DNA from: Fibrobacter sp. UWT2
GTDB taxonomy: Bacteria; Fibrobacterota; Fibrobacteria; Fibrobacterales; Fibrobacteraceae
Length of the DNA stretch: 64,000 bases
Direction of reading: 5' to 3'
Assembly (NCBI RefSeq): GCF_900142545.1
Contig: NZ_FRBF01000012.1
Location: 1 to 64,000 of the forward strand
A model generated the notes under the pieces. The model saw only the letters and a program-made list of their open reading frames with translations, was not told the DNA's origin and searched no databases. The position numbers and the translations under genes are program-made. Of this stretch, positions 26,394-35,157 are shown piece by piece (the first letter of the stretch is position 1; each line of letters begins with the position of its first letter).

Positions 26394-27392
26394 ATGAACG
26401 TCTTGAAAGTTATCGGAAAGGTCTTGGTCGTCTTGGCGTTGATTGCCTTGATTGGCCTTGGAATCATTACCTTGCAAAAATTCGCGACTGAACCGCGCGA
26501 CGCCTATTTGCAAGGCCAGATGGAAGCTCGCCGAGTACTTGTGGCGGGTAAGGTTCCCGGTCGCGTAGAACAGCTGTTCTTCCGCGAAGGTGACATGGTT
26601 GAAAAGAATGCCATTGTGGCAATCATCAGCAGCCCCGAAATCGAAGCCAAGAAGATTCAGGCGCAGGGTGCTTTAGGTGCCGCTCGCGCCCAGGCGAACA
26701 AGGCGAAGAATGGTGCCCGCTCCGAAGACATTACGGCTCTCAAGGCGATGGCCTCGCGCGCCCAGGATGCGGCAAACCTCGCGAAGAATACTTACGACCG
26801 TGTGCAAAAGCTTTATAACGAAGGTGTGTTGCCGCTCCAGAAGCGCGATGAAGCTGAAACCCAGATGAAGGCGTCCCAGTCTGCCGCCGACGCCGCCAAG
26901 GCCCAGTATGAACAGGCCCTCGCCGGCGCCCGCAGCGAAGACAAGGCTGCTGCAAACGCCCTCGTGCTGCAAGCGAAGGGCGCCAACGCCGAGGTTGACG
27001 CCTACCTCGAAGAAACGAAAATCCGCGCCCCCATCGCAGGCGAAGTCTCCGTGAAGCTGGTCGAAGAGGGCGAAGTCGTAGGCTCTGGCATGCCGGTTGT
27101 CGCTATTACCGACCTCGACGATTCTTGGGCGGTATTCCACCTGCGCGAAGACTTGCTCAAGAATGTGTCCAAGGGCAAAACCTTCAGCATGTTCATTCCG
27201 GCTCTTGACAAGAATGTGGAAATGGAAGTCAGCTACATTGCCTCGGTGGGCGATTACGCTACCTGGCGTAGCTCTAAGGAAAGCGGCGGCTTTGATCTCA
27301 AGAGTTTTGAAGTGCGCCTACGCCCGAAGGCAAAAATCGAAAACCTGCGCCCTGGCATGAGCGTGCTTTTCCCGGTGGACCAGATTCAGTAA
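26394..27392 (+). CDS. HlyD/EmrA-type membrane-fusion protein
   Basis: This 332-residue adaptor has one N-terminal helix (VLVVLALIALIGLGIITL), a lipoyl half-motif (VAGKVPGRVEQLFFREGDMV), an alpha-helical hairpin of about 110 residues rich in Ala/Lys, the second lipoyl half (IRAPIAGEVSVKLVEEGEVV) and a beta-barrel end (FEVRLRPKAKIENLRPGMSV). It is the usual layout of adaptors that work with ABC-2 exporters of the YbhG/YhiI type. It connects the TolC-like protein upstream with the two permeases downstream. Confidence 0.9.
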   Translation: MNVLKVIGKVLVVLALIALIGLGIITLQKFATEPRDAYLQGQMEARRVLVAGKVPGRVEQLFFREGDMVEKNAIVAIISSPEIEAKKIQAQGALGAARAQANKAKNGARSEDITALKAMASRAQDAANLAKNTYDRVQKLYNEGVLPLQKRDEAETQMKASQSAADAAKAQYEQALAGARSEDKAAANALVLQAKGANAEVDAYLEETKIRAPIAGEVSVKLVEEGEVVGSGMPVVAITDLDDSWAVFHLREDLLKNVSKGKTFSMFIPALDKNVEMEVSYIASVGDYATWRSSKESGGFDLKSFEVRLRPKAKIENLRPGMSVLFPVDQIQ

Positions 27393-27402
27393 GGTCGTAA
27401 TC

Positions 27403-28668
27403 GTGTTCCTTGATGTTTTAAGGGCGATTCGCAAAATCTATATCAGTCACAATATCGTGTTGTGGCTGGTGCTCCTGATTTTGCCGGTGGTGACATCGGT
27501 CTTTATGGTGAATTTCTTTTCGGCCGAAATCATTCAGCATGTGCCGATTGGACTTTTAAAGCAAGACCGCTCGCAGTTGGCCGATAAAGTTGAAATGGCC
27601 TTGCGCGCAGACCCTGTGCTCGAAGTTGCCATGGAATGCGACGATCGAAGCGAATGCGAACATGCGGTGATTCGCGGTGATTTGCAGGCGTTTATCGTGC
27701 TCCCGTACGACATGGAACGCCGGGCGCTCCGGCTTGAAACGCCTGTGATTCCGGTGTATTCGAGCGGCCAGAATTACCTCACGAATACCTTTGCGGTCAA
27801 GGAAATCCGCTCGGTGATTTCGGCGATTGGCGCCGACCTGTTTACCAAGCAAATGGACGACCCGATTCATGTAGAACTCAAGTCCGTGAGCAACAATAGC
27901 GGTAACTACCAGGGCTTTTTGGGGCTCGGGCTTGTGACGGCGATTTTTCATTTGGCAGGAATTTTGGCGGCGGTGTACCTGTTCAGTTTTCCGTTCCGCG
28001 ATCACCGCGTCCGCGAATTCTTGAAGGCGGCGGGCGGCTCGCGCGTGGTGCTTGGCGCTGCGACGGTTTTGCCGCTGGTCGTGATTCAGTGGCTGTCGAT
28101 GATGGCGGTGTATGCGTATGCTAGGCGTGCGCTTACTCCGATGACGTTCGATGAATTTGTGGTGGTGTCAGCAGGGCAGTTGGCGATGATTCTCGCTTGT
28201 TCCGGAGCGGGGGCCGCCTTTGTGGGCATTACGGGCAACATGCGTATGTCTTCGAGCGTGGCGGGCGTTATCGCCGGCCCCGCGTTTGCGTTTGCGGGCC
28301 AGACGTTCCCGGTGATGGCGATGCCCTTGGTGGTTCGCGGCTTTGCATTCCTGCTTCCGCTCACGCACATTTTGAAAGTGCAGTCTACCATGCTCTTGGG
28401 CTCGGTCGGCAAGGCCCATGCCTGGGAATCCATCGTGGTGCTTTTGTGCATGGCTCTGTTCTGGCATTTGCTGGCATCCAAGCTTTTGATGCTTCGCTGG
28501 AAGGTTGCCGAAGAAAAAGAGGCGGACTGGGAAGCCCGCGAAAAATTGCACCTGAAGGACAAGCTGAAAAATATTGCCGGCGCCGTATATTCGGATTTAA
28601 GTATCCGAAAGGCGGTCGCAACTGATGTGGCGGCAAGAGATGTTCGAAAAGGAGGCCGCAATGATTGA
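27403..28668 (+). CDS. ABC-2-type transporter permease, first copy
   Basis: This 421-residue membrane protein starts at a GTG codon. Its layout is that of YhgE/YbhS-like ABC-2 permeases: one N-terminal helix (IVLWLVLLILPVVTSVFMV), a periplasmic domain of about 130 residues (VPIGLLKQDRSQLADKVEMAL...VPV), then five or so C-terminal helices. A cytoplasmic charged end of about 60 residues follows the last helix. It overlaps the second permease gene by 8 bp. No ATP-binding subunit is encoded in this operon. Confidence 0.85.
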   Translation: MFLDVLRAIRKIYISHNIVLWLVLLILPVVTSVFMVNFFSAEIIQHVPIGLLKQDRSQLADKVEMALRADPVLEVAMECDDRSECEHAVIRGDLQAFIVLPYDMERRALRLETPVIPVYSSGQNYLTNTFAVKEIRSVISAIGADLFTKQMDDPIHVELKSVSNNSGNYQGFLGLGLVTAIFHLAGILAAVYLFSFPFRDHRVREFLKAAGGSRVVLGAATVLPLVVIQWLSMMAVYAYARRALTPMTFDEFVVVSAGQLAMILACSGAGAAFVGITGNMRMSSSVAGVIAGPAFAFAGQTFPVMAMPLVVRGFAFLLPLTHILKVQSTMLLGSVGKAHAWESIVVLLCMALFWHLLASKLLMLRWKVAEEKEADWEAREKLHLKDKLKNIAGAVYSDLSIRKAVATDVAARDVRKGGRND

Positions 28669-29851
28669 CCTCTTTAAGCGACTTTTCAAGGTGGCGTTTG
28701 CCGAATGGAAACTTTTTTACACCGACCCCGCAGCCGTGCTGTTGCTGGTGGTGGCGGGCGTGCTTTACGCCTTCTATTACCCGACGCCTTACATGAAACA
28801 GACGGCTACAGATGTGCCTGTGGCTGTGGTGGATCTTGACCATACGGTCATGTCGCGCGAACTCACGCAGATGTCTGCCGCAGCCCAGCAAATCGATGTG
28901 CGCTACGTGTTTTCGGATATCCGCGAAGCGGAGCAGGCCATGGCCGAAGAGAAAATCTACGGTTTCATGGTGATTCCCAAAGACATGGAGAAAACGCTCC
29001 GTAACGGTGGCAAGACGAACGTGAACGTGTTTACGCACGGTGCCTACGTGATGCTCCACGGCAATATTGGAACCGCATTTACTACATGTGCATTGACTGT
29101 TGGGGCTACCACCAAAGTCAAACGGATTGCTTTAGGCAAAAAGGTGCCGGCCGCAAAGGCTATTGCCATGCGCGACCCGATTCCCATCAGCGTGCAGACC
29201 ATGTACAACAACACGGGTAGCTATTCGAATTATGTGGTGCCGAGCGTACTGGTGCTGATATTGCAGCAGACGCTTGTGATTGGCATTTGCATTTTGGGTG
29301 GAGCCCGCGCTCACCGCAAGTTCCGCAAATTGCAGCGCGATAGTTCAGTGGAAAATGAACTCATGCCTTACCGCTATTTTGGTCGCTCGCTGGCGTACTT
29401 CTTGCATTATTGCAGCTTTATCCTGTTCTACCATTTTGTGGTGTACAATGTGTTCGAATTCCCGCGTCGCGGCGAAATTCTCCCGATGGTGGCGTTTGCG
29501 ATCGTTTTCCTGTTCTCGGTCATCAATTTCGGGATGGTGCTTTCGCAGGTATTCCTGCGTCGTGAAACGAGCATGCAGTTGTTCCTATACATGAGCATCC
29601 CGATTCTGTTCCTTTCGAACTTCAGCTGGCCTACCGAATTGATTCCGGCCTGGATGAAGGGCTTTTCTTGCCTGCTGCCCTCGACGTTTGCCATTCCGGC
29701 ATGGCTTGCGATTGAACAGCGTGGAGCCGACATTTACGATGCTGCATCGCTGTTGCTGCCGCTCGCTTTGCAGGCGGTGTTCTACCTGTTGCTCGGGCTT
29801 GTACTTACAAACCTCCGCGACGGTAGCAAACTCAAAACCGGCGACATGTAG
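28661..29851 (+). CDS. ABC-2-type transporter permease, second copy
   Basis: This 396-residue permease is related to the preceding one (N-terminal helix, periplasmic domain with VPVAVVDLDHTVMSREL, C-terminal helical bundle). The frame is open from 28625, but I choose the ATG at 28661. It follows a perfect AGGAGG site and overlaps the upstream stop (ATGATTGA), which gives coupled translation. ABC-2 permeases of this type usually function as a heterodimer with an ATPase such as YbhF or RbbA, which is missing here. Confidence 0.87.
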   Translation: MIDLFKRLFKVAFAEWKLFYTDPAAVLLLVVAGVLYAFYYPTPYMKQTATDVPVAVVDLDHTVMSRELTQMSAAAQQIDVRYVFSDIREAEQAMAEEKIYGFMVIPKDMEKTLRNGGKTNVNVFTHGAYVMLHGNIGTAFTTCALTVGATTKVKRIALGKKVPAAKAIAMRDPIPISVQTMYNNTGSYSNYVVPSVLVLILQQTLVIGICILGGARAHRKFRKLQRDSSVENELMPYRYFGRSLAYFLHYCSFILFYHFVVYNVFEFPRRGEILPMVAFAIVFLFSVINFGMVLSQVFLRRETSMQLFLYMSIPILFLSNFSWPTELIPAWMKGFSCLLPSTFAIPAWLAIEQRGADIYDAASLLLPLALQAVFYLLLGLVLTNLRDGSKLKTGDM

Positions 29852-29852
29852 G

Positions 29853-29892
29853 TATGAGGTTTTGAGCTCGGTGCTACGCACCTTTGAGGTTT
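29853..29892 (+). repeat. Intergenic palindrome flanked by TGAGGTTT motifs
   Basis: The perfect palindrome GGTGC-TAC-GCACC (29870-29882) is flanked by TATGAGGTTTTGAG on the left and TTTGAGGTTT on the right. A related arrangement occurs on the opposite strand at 39277-39308. A heptad remnant (CCGTCTACTTTT) and a TATATT box (29910-29915) follow. Confidence 0.6.
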
Positions 29893-29949
29893 ATTACCGT
29901 CTACTTTTGTATATTATAACAGGAAAATAAACCCTGTTTACTAAACACT

Positions 29950-29962
29950 GCGCCGGAGGCGC
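29950..29962 (+). promoter_or_regulatory. Shine-Dalgarno site inside a GC hairpin
   Basis: The ribosome site GGAGG (29955-29959) lies in the loop and right arm of the palindrome GCGCC-GGA-GGCGC, five bases before the ATG at 29965. In RNA this hairpin would compete with ribosome binding. Confidence 0.5.
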
Positions 29963-29964
29963 CT

Positions 29965-30678
29965 ATGATGTTTGATCCTTTATACATGATGATTCTCCTG
30001 GTCACGCTCGCTCTTTCGGGTAGTGTTTCTTGGATGGTCAAGTCCCGTTTTAACGCTGGCCAGAAGGTCGGCATTTCCAGCGGCCTTACCGGCGCCGATG
30101 TCGCGAAGGCAATCCTGATGGATGCGGGCATTACCGACGTGAAGGTACTGCAGCATCATGGATTCTTGTCGGACCATTACAATCCACTGAACAAAACTCT
30201 GAACTTGTCGCCTGAAGTTTATAACGGCCGCAATGCATCTGCCGCGGGCGTTGCCGCTCACGAAGTGGGCCACGCCATTCAGCATGCGCAGGGATACTTC
30301 CCGCTGTGGCTGCGTTCGTTCATTGTGCCTGCCGCAAACCTTGGCTCGAATCTTGGTCCGTGGCTTGTGATTCTCGGCATCGTGCTCATGAGTGCGGGCC
30401 GTGCGCTCGGTTATTCCCTCGCCGTTGCAGGCGTGGTGCTGTTCGGTATCGCAACGCTCTTTACGCTGGTGACCGTGCCGGTGGAATTCGACGCGTCTTC
30501 CCGCGCCAAGAAGGTGCTTGCTCGCCTCGACATCGTAGCGCAGGGTCGCGAATACAATACGGTTTCGGGAGTGTTGTTTGCCGCAGGGCTTACCTATGTG
30601 GCTGCCGCCATTGGCTCTATTATGCAGTTGCTTTATTGGGCGTACCGTGCCGGACTTATCGGCGGTAGGCGAGATTGA
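29965..30678 (+). CDS. YugP-type membrane zinc metallopeptidase
   Basis: This 237-residue protein belongs to the neutral zinc metallopeptidase family (YugP). The N-terminal helix anchors it. The segment DHYNPLNKTLNLSPEVY is the typical lead-in to the zinc motif HEVGH (in AAHEVGHAIQHAQ, near residues 93-105), and three C-terminal helices follow. The substrate is unknown. It is transcribed alone, convergent with scpA, whose stop codon abuts its own without a gap. Confidence 0.88.
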   Translation: MMFDPLYMMILLVTLALSGSVSWMVKSRFNAGQKVGISSGLTGADVAKAILMDAGITDVKVLQHHGFLSDHYNPLNKTLNLSPEVYNGRNASAAGVAAHEVGHAIQHAQGYFPLWLRSFIVPAANLGSNLGPWLVILGIVLMSAGRALGYSLAVAGVVLFGIATLFTLVTVPVEFDASSRAKKVLARLDIVAQGREYNTVSGVLFAAGLTYVAAAIGSIMQLLYWAYRAGLIGGRRD

Positions 30679-32073
30679 TTAGTTATCGCCGGAGTGGACT
30701 TCGATAGACGGGAAGTCGTCATCATCGGAGTCGTCAGAATTGTCTGAATTTTCAGAAGCCTGGGAGTCATAGAACGCCTGGGCTTTTTTCATGAACGCTT
30801 CGAATTCTTCGTCCGTCATGTTAGGCTCGTTATTCGAGCCGTCCGACGGCTGCGGCTCTTCAGCCGGAGCCTCATTGACAGACGCGATCGAGGAGTCGAC
30901 AGGTTCTTCCACCGGAATGTCTTCGGCGGGAGCGCTTGTTTCGGGTGCAGATTCAACAACCGGCGCAGGCTCTTCTGTCGGCGCGGCATTTTCTGCTGGG
31001 GCCTGAGAACCTTCCGTCGGGGCCTGGGCATTCTCTGCCGGAGTCTGAGTGCCTTCGGCAGCCTCGTCTTCCTTCATCATTTCGGCGAACGGGTTTTCCT
31101 GCACTTCGCTCAAGTCTTCGCGACCTTCGAGCATGGCGGTCAAATCTTCTTCGCTCACGTTCCTGCCGCGGCTGGTCCACAGCACGGCTTCGCGCATCAC
31201 TGCGGCCAAGTCGCCCACGGTCTGTTCCTTGGAACGAGCAATCGCCTGGTTGCGAATCGCTTCTACAAGGCCCGGCTTCACGTCCGGATCCTTGCTGAAG
31301 AATACGGTCTCGTGCGCCATTTCTTCGGCGTAGTCGGCGTTATTCTTCTTGCGGTAAATCCAAATCGGTCCGAACAGTTCGCTCTGGCGGAATACGATTT
31401 CGTCCGTCTTGATCATCTCGAGCATGGCCATGAAGGTCACTGCCGCGACAATCGGGTGAGAATCGTTGTCAAGCAAATCTTCGAACAGGGCACGGCCATT
31501 CACCGACAGGTAATTGTTGATTGCCTGCTGGCGGTCCTGAATGGTCACGTAGTCAAGTTCAATATGGTGAATCGTTTCCGAAATCTTGGTCTTCAGACTC
31601 TTCTGGTAAGCGCGGAAAAGCTGCCAGATATTTGCGTCGGCCAAAGTCTCTTCGTCGGTCTGTGTTTTCTCAAGGCGACCGCGGGAATACGTACCGAAGT
31701 TTTCGCTTTCCATTTCCTGGAGTCCGCTCGCGACTTGCTTAAAGCGCTGGTATTCCAGCATTTCCTTCATGAGCTGTTCGCGGTCTTCGTTGTATTCCGC
31801 TTCCATCTCGGGGTCGCGCTGCTCGGCCGGCAAAAGTTCCTGCACCTTGAGGGCCATCAAGCGGCTCGCCATGTACAAGAAGTCGCCCGCCTTCGACAGG
31901 TCGGTGCCCTCGTACTCGTTCACCCACTTTAAAAACTGGTCCGCAATTTCGGCAATCGAAATCTGTTCAAGCGGAACTTCCTTCTTCTGAACAAGATACA
32001 CCAGCAAGTCCATCGGGCCGTTAAACGCCCCGATGCGTACTTCGTATTCTTCCTGTTCTTCGACTTCGGTCAT
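30679..32073 (-). CDS. scpA: Segregation and condensation protein A, with acidic C-terminal extension
   Basis: This 464-residue protein is the kleisin subunit that links the SMC heads and, with ScpB, forms the bacterial condensin complex for chromosome segregation. The N-terminal signature is clear: FNGPMDLLVYLVQKKEVPLE and LYMASRLMALKVQELLP. Usual ScpA proteins are about 250-280 residues. Here the domain ends near residue 260-280, a middle helical part runs to about 340, and the last 130 residues are a Pro/Ala/Glu/Ser-rich acidic tail ending in runs of Asp. It lies 25 bp downstream of glmS; scpB is not in the window. Confidence 0.9.
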   Translation of the reverse strand: MTEVEEQEEYEVRIGAFNGPMDLLVYLVQKKEVPLEQISIAEIADQFLKWVNEYEGTDLSKAGDFLYMASRLMALKVQELLPAEQRDPEMEAEYNEDREQLMKEMLEYQRFKQVASGLQEMESENFGTYSRGRLEKTQTDEETLADANIWQLFRAYQKSLKTKISETIHHIELDYVTIQDRQQAINNYLSVNGRALFEDLLDNDSHPIVAAVTFMAMLEMIKTDEIVFRQSELFGPIWIYRKKNNADYAEEMAHETVFFSKDPDVKPGLVEAIRNQAIARSKEQTVGDLAAVMREAVLWTSRGRNVSEEDLTAMLEGREDLSEVQENPFAEMMKEDEAAEGTQTPAENAQAPTEGSQAPAENAAPTEEPAPVVESAPETSAPAEDIPVEEPVDSSIASVNEAPAEEPQPSDGSNNEPNMTDEEFEAFMKKAQAFYDSQASENSDNSDDSDDDDFPSIEVHSGDN

Positions 32074-32098
32074 GCTTATCGATTCTTAGTTAGATAGC

Positions 32099-33925
32099 TT
32101 ATTCCACGGTCACGCTCTTGGCGAGGTTGCGTGGCTGGTCCACGTCGTTTCCGCGAAGCACGGCGATGTGGTAAGCAAGCAGCTGGAGCGGCACGCATGT
32201 CACGATCGGCATGAGCATCGGGATAGTCTTCGGAACCTTGATCAGGTGATCCGCAATTTCGTCGAGGGGGTGGCAATCTTCGGTAGAGATGGCGATGACC
32301 TTGCCGCCGCGGGCCTTGATTTCGCGAACGTTGCTGATGACCTTGTCAAACAGAGCGTCCTTCGGGGCAATCACCACGACCGGCATGTTTTCGTCGATCA
32401 AGGCAATCGGGCCGTGCTTCATTTCGGCGGCAGGGTAGCCTTCGGCGTGAATGTAGCTGATTTCCTTGAGCTTCAGGGCGCCTTCCATGGCGACCGGGTA
32501 ATTGAAGTGGCGTCCCAGGTACAAGAAGTTGTTTGCCTTTACGTACTTGTTGGCAATACCTGCGATCTGGTCGGAAAGCTTGAGAGTTTGTTCCACAAGT
32601 TCCGGGAGTTCCTGCATGGCCTTCACGATGTCGGAGCCTGCTTCAAAAGAAAGTCTGCGCTGGCGGCCAAGCAAAAGGGCGATCATGGCAAGCACAGTCA
32701 CCTGGCTGGTGAACGCCTTGGTGCTGGCTACACCGATTTCGGGGCCTGCGTGCAGGTAAACGCCGCCGTCACTGGTGCGGGCGATGGTGGAACCTACGCC
32801 GTTACAAATGGCAAGAGCGGTGGCACCCTTCTGCTGGGCTTCCTTAAGGGCGGCGAGTGTATCGGCGGTTTCGCCGGACTGGCTAATTGCAAGAACGAGC
32901 GTACCCGGCTTGATAATCGGGTTACGGTAACGGAATTCCGAGGCGTATTCGACTTCAACCGGGACGCCGGCCAAGTCTTCGATCATGTATTCGCCGACCA
33001 TACCGGCATAGTAGCTGGTACCGCAGGCGGTAATAATGATACGGTTAATGTTGCGAAGTTCCTTGATGTTTGTGTCGAGGCCTGCAAGCTTGGCGTTGCC
33101 TTCGGCGTACAGCAGGCGACCGCGCATGGTGTTGCGGAGCACTTCGGGCTGTTCGAAAATTTCCTTGAGCATGAAGTGGGCAAAGCCGCCCTTTGCGATG
33201 GCGTCGGCGTCGAATTCCACGTCTTGCACTTCGTGCTGCACCGGCTGACTGTGCGTATTCAACAGGTTGTAGCCGTCTTCCTTGATTTCGACGATGTCGT
33301 TATCGTCCAGGTACACTACCTTCTGCGTGTGCATGATGATTGCAGAAACGTCAGAGGCCAGGTAGAATTCATTCTGGCCGATACCCAAAATGAGCGGGGA
33401 GCCGCGACGGGCACCGATCATGGTGCCGGGTTCGTCCTTGCAAATCACGGCGAGGCCAAAAGTACCTTCAATCTTGGAAATGGCCTTGAGAACGGCTTCC
33501 TTGAGGTTGCCGTTGTAGTAGCGGGCAATCAGGTGGGCGACGACTTCGGTATCGGTTTCAGACTTGAATTCGACGCCTTCAGACTGGAGTTTCTTCTTCA
33601 AAATGGCGTAGTTTTCGATAATGCCGTTATGGACAATCGAAATCTTGCCGTCAAAGCTCTGGTGGGGGTGTGCGTTCTGTTCGGTCGGGGCACCGTGGGT
33701 GGCCCAACGGGTGTGGGCAATGCCGACATGACCGTGGAGAGGCTTTGTCTTGAGTTTGTTTTCAAGAGCTGCAATCTTGCCGGAGGCACGGACGGTTTCA
33801 ATTTTTCCGTCTTCAATCAGGGCAACGCCTGAGCTGTCATAGCCGCGGTATTCCAACTTTTTAAGACCGCCGACCAAGATTGGCAAAGCTTCGTTTTGTC
33901 CGATGTATCCGACAATTCCGCACAT
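32099..33925 (-). CDS. glmS: Glutamine--fructose-6-phosphate aminotransferase
   Basis: This 608-residue enzyme makes glucosamine-6-phosphate from fructose-6-phosphate and glutamine, the entry step to UDP-GlcNAc, peptidoglycan and lipopolysaccharide. The N-terminal glutaminase domain starts MCGIVGYIGQ (Cys2 is the nucleophile after Met removal) and has HTRWATHGAPTEQNAHPH. Two SIS domains follow (AISQSGETADTLAAL and YPAAEMKHGPIAL), and the C-terminus ends PRNLAKSVTVE as in the family. A TATATT box lies on the minus strand near 33959-33954. The leader is too short for a glmS ribozyme. Confidence 0.97.
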   Translation of the reverse strand: MCGIVGYIGQNEALPILVGGLKKLEYRGYDSSGVALIEDGKIETVRASGKIAALENKLKTKPLHGHVGIAHTRWATHGAPTEQNAHPHQSFDGKISIVHNGIIENYAILKKKLQSEGVEFKSETDTEVVAHLIARYYNGNLKEAVLKAISKIEGTFGLAVICKDEPGTMIGARRGSPLILGIGQNEFYLASDVSAIIMHTQKVVYLDDNDIVEIKEDGYNLLNTHSQPVQHEVQDVEFDADAIAKGGFAHFMLKEIFEQPEVLRNTMRGRLLYAEGNAKLAGLDTNIKELRNINRIIITACGTSYYAGMVGEYMIEDLAGVPVEVEYASEFRYRNPIIKPGTLVLAISQSGETADTLAALKEAQQKGATALAICNGVGSTIARTSDGGVYLHAGPEIGVASTKAFTSQVTVLAMIALLLGRQRRLSFEAGSDIVKAMQELPELVEQTLKLSDQIAGIANKYVKANNFLYLGRHFNYPVAMEGALKLKEISYIHAEGYPAAEMKHGPIALIDENMPVVVIAPKDALFDKVISNVREIKARGGKVIAISTEDCHPLDEIADHLIKVPKTIPMLMPIVTCVPLQLLAYHIAVLRGNDVDQPRNLAKSVTVE

Positions 33926-34053
33926 ATACTAGTATTCCTTCTTTTGTTAACGAAACGCAATATACCAATTTCTTTTGGTAAAAATGGGTTACATATGGTC
34001 TTTTGGCGTAAGATTTTGTTATTTTTCGTTTGTCAAACATAAAAGAGGATAAA

Positions 34054-35073
34054 ATGAACAAAAAACTCATTATTGCTGCGGGTGCTCTCGCATTTGCTCT
34101 GACTGGCTGTGACCAGCTGTGCCAGGGTCCCAAGACCAAGACTGCTTTGGTGACCGATAAGGATAAGTACAGCTATGCTCTCGGTGCTCATTTCGGTAAC
34201 CAGGCTCGTTTCCAGTTGGTAACCCGCGACTCTATCGACCTCGACCTCGATCTCTTTATCCAGGCTTTCAAGGAACGTTATAACGAAGATTCCGCTCATT
34301 TCTTGATGAACGATTCCGTCATCTTCCAGACCTTGACCGACCTTTCTCAGGCCCGTCAGGCTGAAAAGAACAAGAAGGACAGCCTCGCTGCCGAAGCCAA
34401 CAAGGCTGCTGGCGAAGCATTCCTCGCTACGAACAAGACTGCCGAAGGCGTCGTGACCACCGAATCTGGCCTCCAGTACAAGGTGATTACCGAAGGTACG
34501 GGTGCAACTCCGGCCGATGGCGACATTGTGAAGGTTCACTACACCGGTACGCTCCTCGACGGCACCAAGTTCGACAGTTCTGTCGACCGTGGCGAACCGC
34601 TTGAATTCCCGATCGGCGCTGTGATTCCGGGCTGGACCGAAATGCTCAAGCTCATGAAGGTGGGCGGCAAGGTCACCGCTTGGATTCCGAGCGACCTCGC
34701 TTACGGTCCGCGTGGCCGTGGCCCGCAGATTCCGGGTAACAGCCTCCTCGTGTTCGAAATGGAATTGATCGATACTCATTCTGCCGACGCCCCGGCTGCT
34801 GAAGCCCCGAAGGCCGAAGCTCCGAAGGCTGAAAAGAAGGCTGCCGCTAAGCCGGCTGCTCCGAAGGCCGAAGCCAAGCCCGCCGCCGCAAAGCCGGCTG
34901 CTGAAGCAAAGCCTGCCGAAGCTGCTAAGCCCGCTGCCGAAGCCAAGCCGGCCGCTGAAGCAAAGCCTGCTGAAGCTGCTAAGCCCGCTGCTGAAGCCCC
35001 GAAGGCCGAAGCTAAGCCGGCTGCTGCCGCCGCTGCCGCTCCCGCTGCAGCTGCACCGGCCGCTGCCAAGTAA
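34054..35073 (+). CDS. FKBP-type peptidyl-prolyl isomerase lipoprotein with Ala/Pro/Lys tail
   Basis: This 339-residue folding factor has a lipobox (ALTGC, Cys19), an FKBP N-terminal dimerisation part (DKYSYALGAHFGNQARF) and a complete FKBP domain (about residues 140-240: VKVHYTGTLLDGTKFDSS, VIPGWTEMLKLMKVGGK, IPSDLAYGPRGRG). The last 95 residues are a low-complexity tail of AKPAAEAKPAEAAK type units. I start at the ATG after AAAGAGGAT (34054), not at the earlier frame opening. It should assist folding of exported proteins in the periplasm or at the outer membrane. A terminator follows. Confidence 0.9.
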   Translation: MNKKLIIAAGALAFALTGCDQLCQGPKTKTALVTDKDKYSYALGAHFGNQARFQLVTRDSIDLDLDLFIQAFKERYNEDSAHFLMNDSVIFQTLTDLSQARQAEKNKKDSLAAEANKAAGEAFLATNKTAEGVVTTESGLQYKVITEGTGATPADGDIVKVHYTGTLLDGTKFDSSVDRGEPLEFPIGAVIPGWTEMLKLMKVGGKVTAWIPSDLAYGPRGRGPQIPGNSLLVFEMELIDTHSADAPAAEAPKAEAPKAEKKAAAKPAAPKAEAKPAAAKPAAEAKPAEAAKPAAEAKPAAEAKPAEAAKPAAEAPKAEAKPAAAAAAAPAAAAPAAAK

Positions 35074-35099
35074 TCGGTTCAAATAAGAACTTTGAGAAA

Positions 35100-35128
35100 C
35101 CCCTTGCTTAAACGCGAGGGGATTTTTT
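35100..35128 (+). terminator. Terminator of the FKBP gene
   Basis: An 8-bp stem (CCCCTTGC, 35100-35107, with 35114-35121) and a 6-nt loop are followed by six T residues. It shows that the frame opening at 35092 is not the start of the next gene. Confidence 0.92.
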
Positions 35129-35157
35129 CTATTTTGTACCATCATTTTGAGGTGCAT

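Noticed and set aside
32168-33832. A 554-codon frame antisense to glmS
   Set aside because: glmS is unmistakable in the sense frame; the antisense frame has the composition of a shadow (Val/Gly/Asp-rich) and no known motif.
33926-34053. A glmS ribozyme or riboswitch upstream of glmS
   Set aside because: The leader after the probable TATATT box is too short, and no ribozyme-like core was seen.
35092-35157. Upstream start (TTG at 35092) for the M23 peptidase
   Set aside because: It lies inside the stem of the FKBP terminator and would place residues before a normal lipoprotein signal; the GTG at 35158 with a GAGG site fits better.
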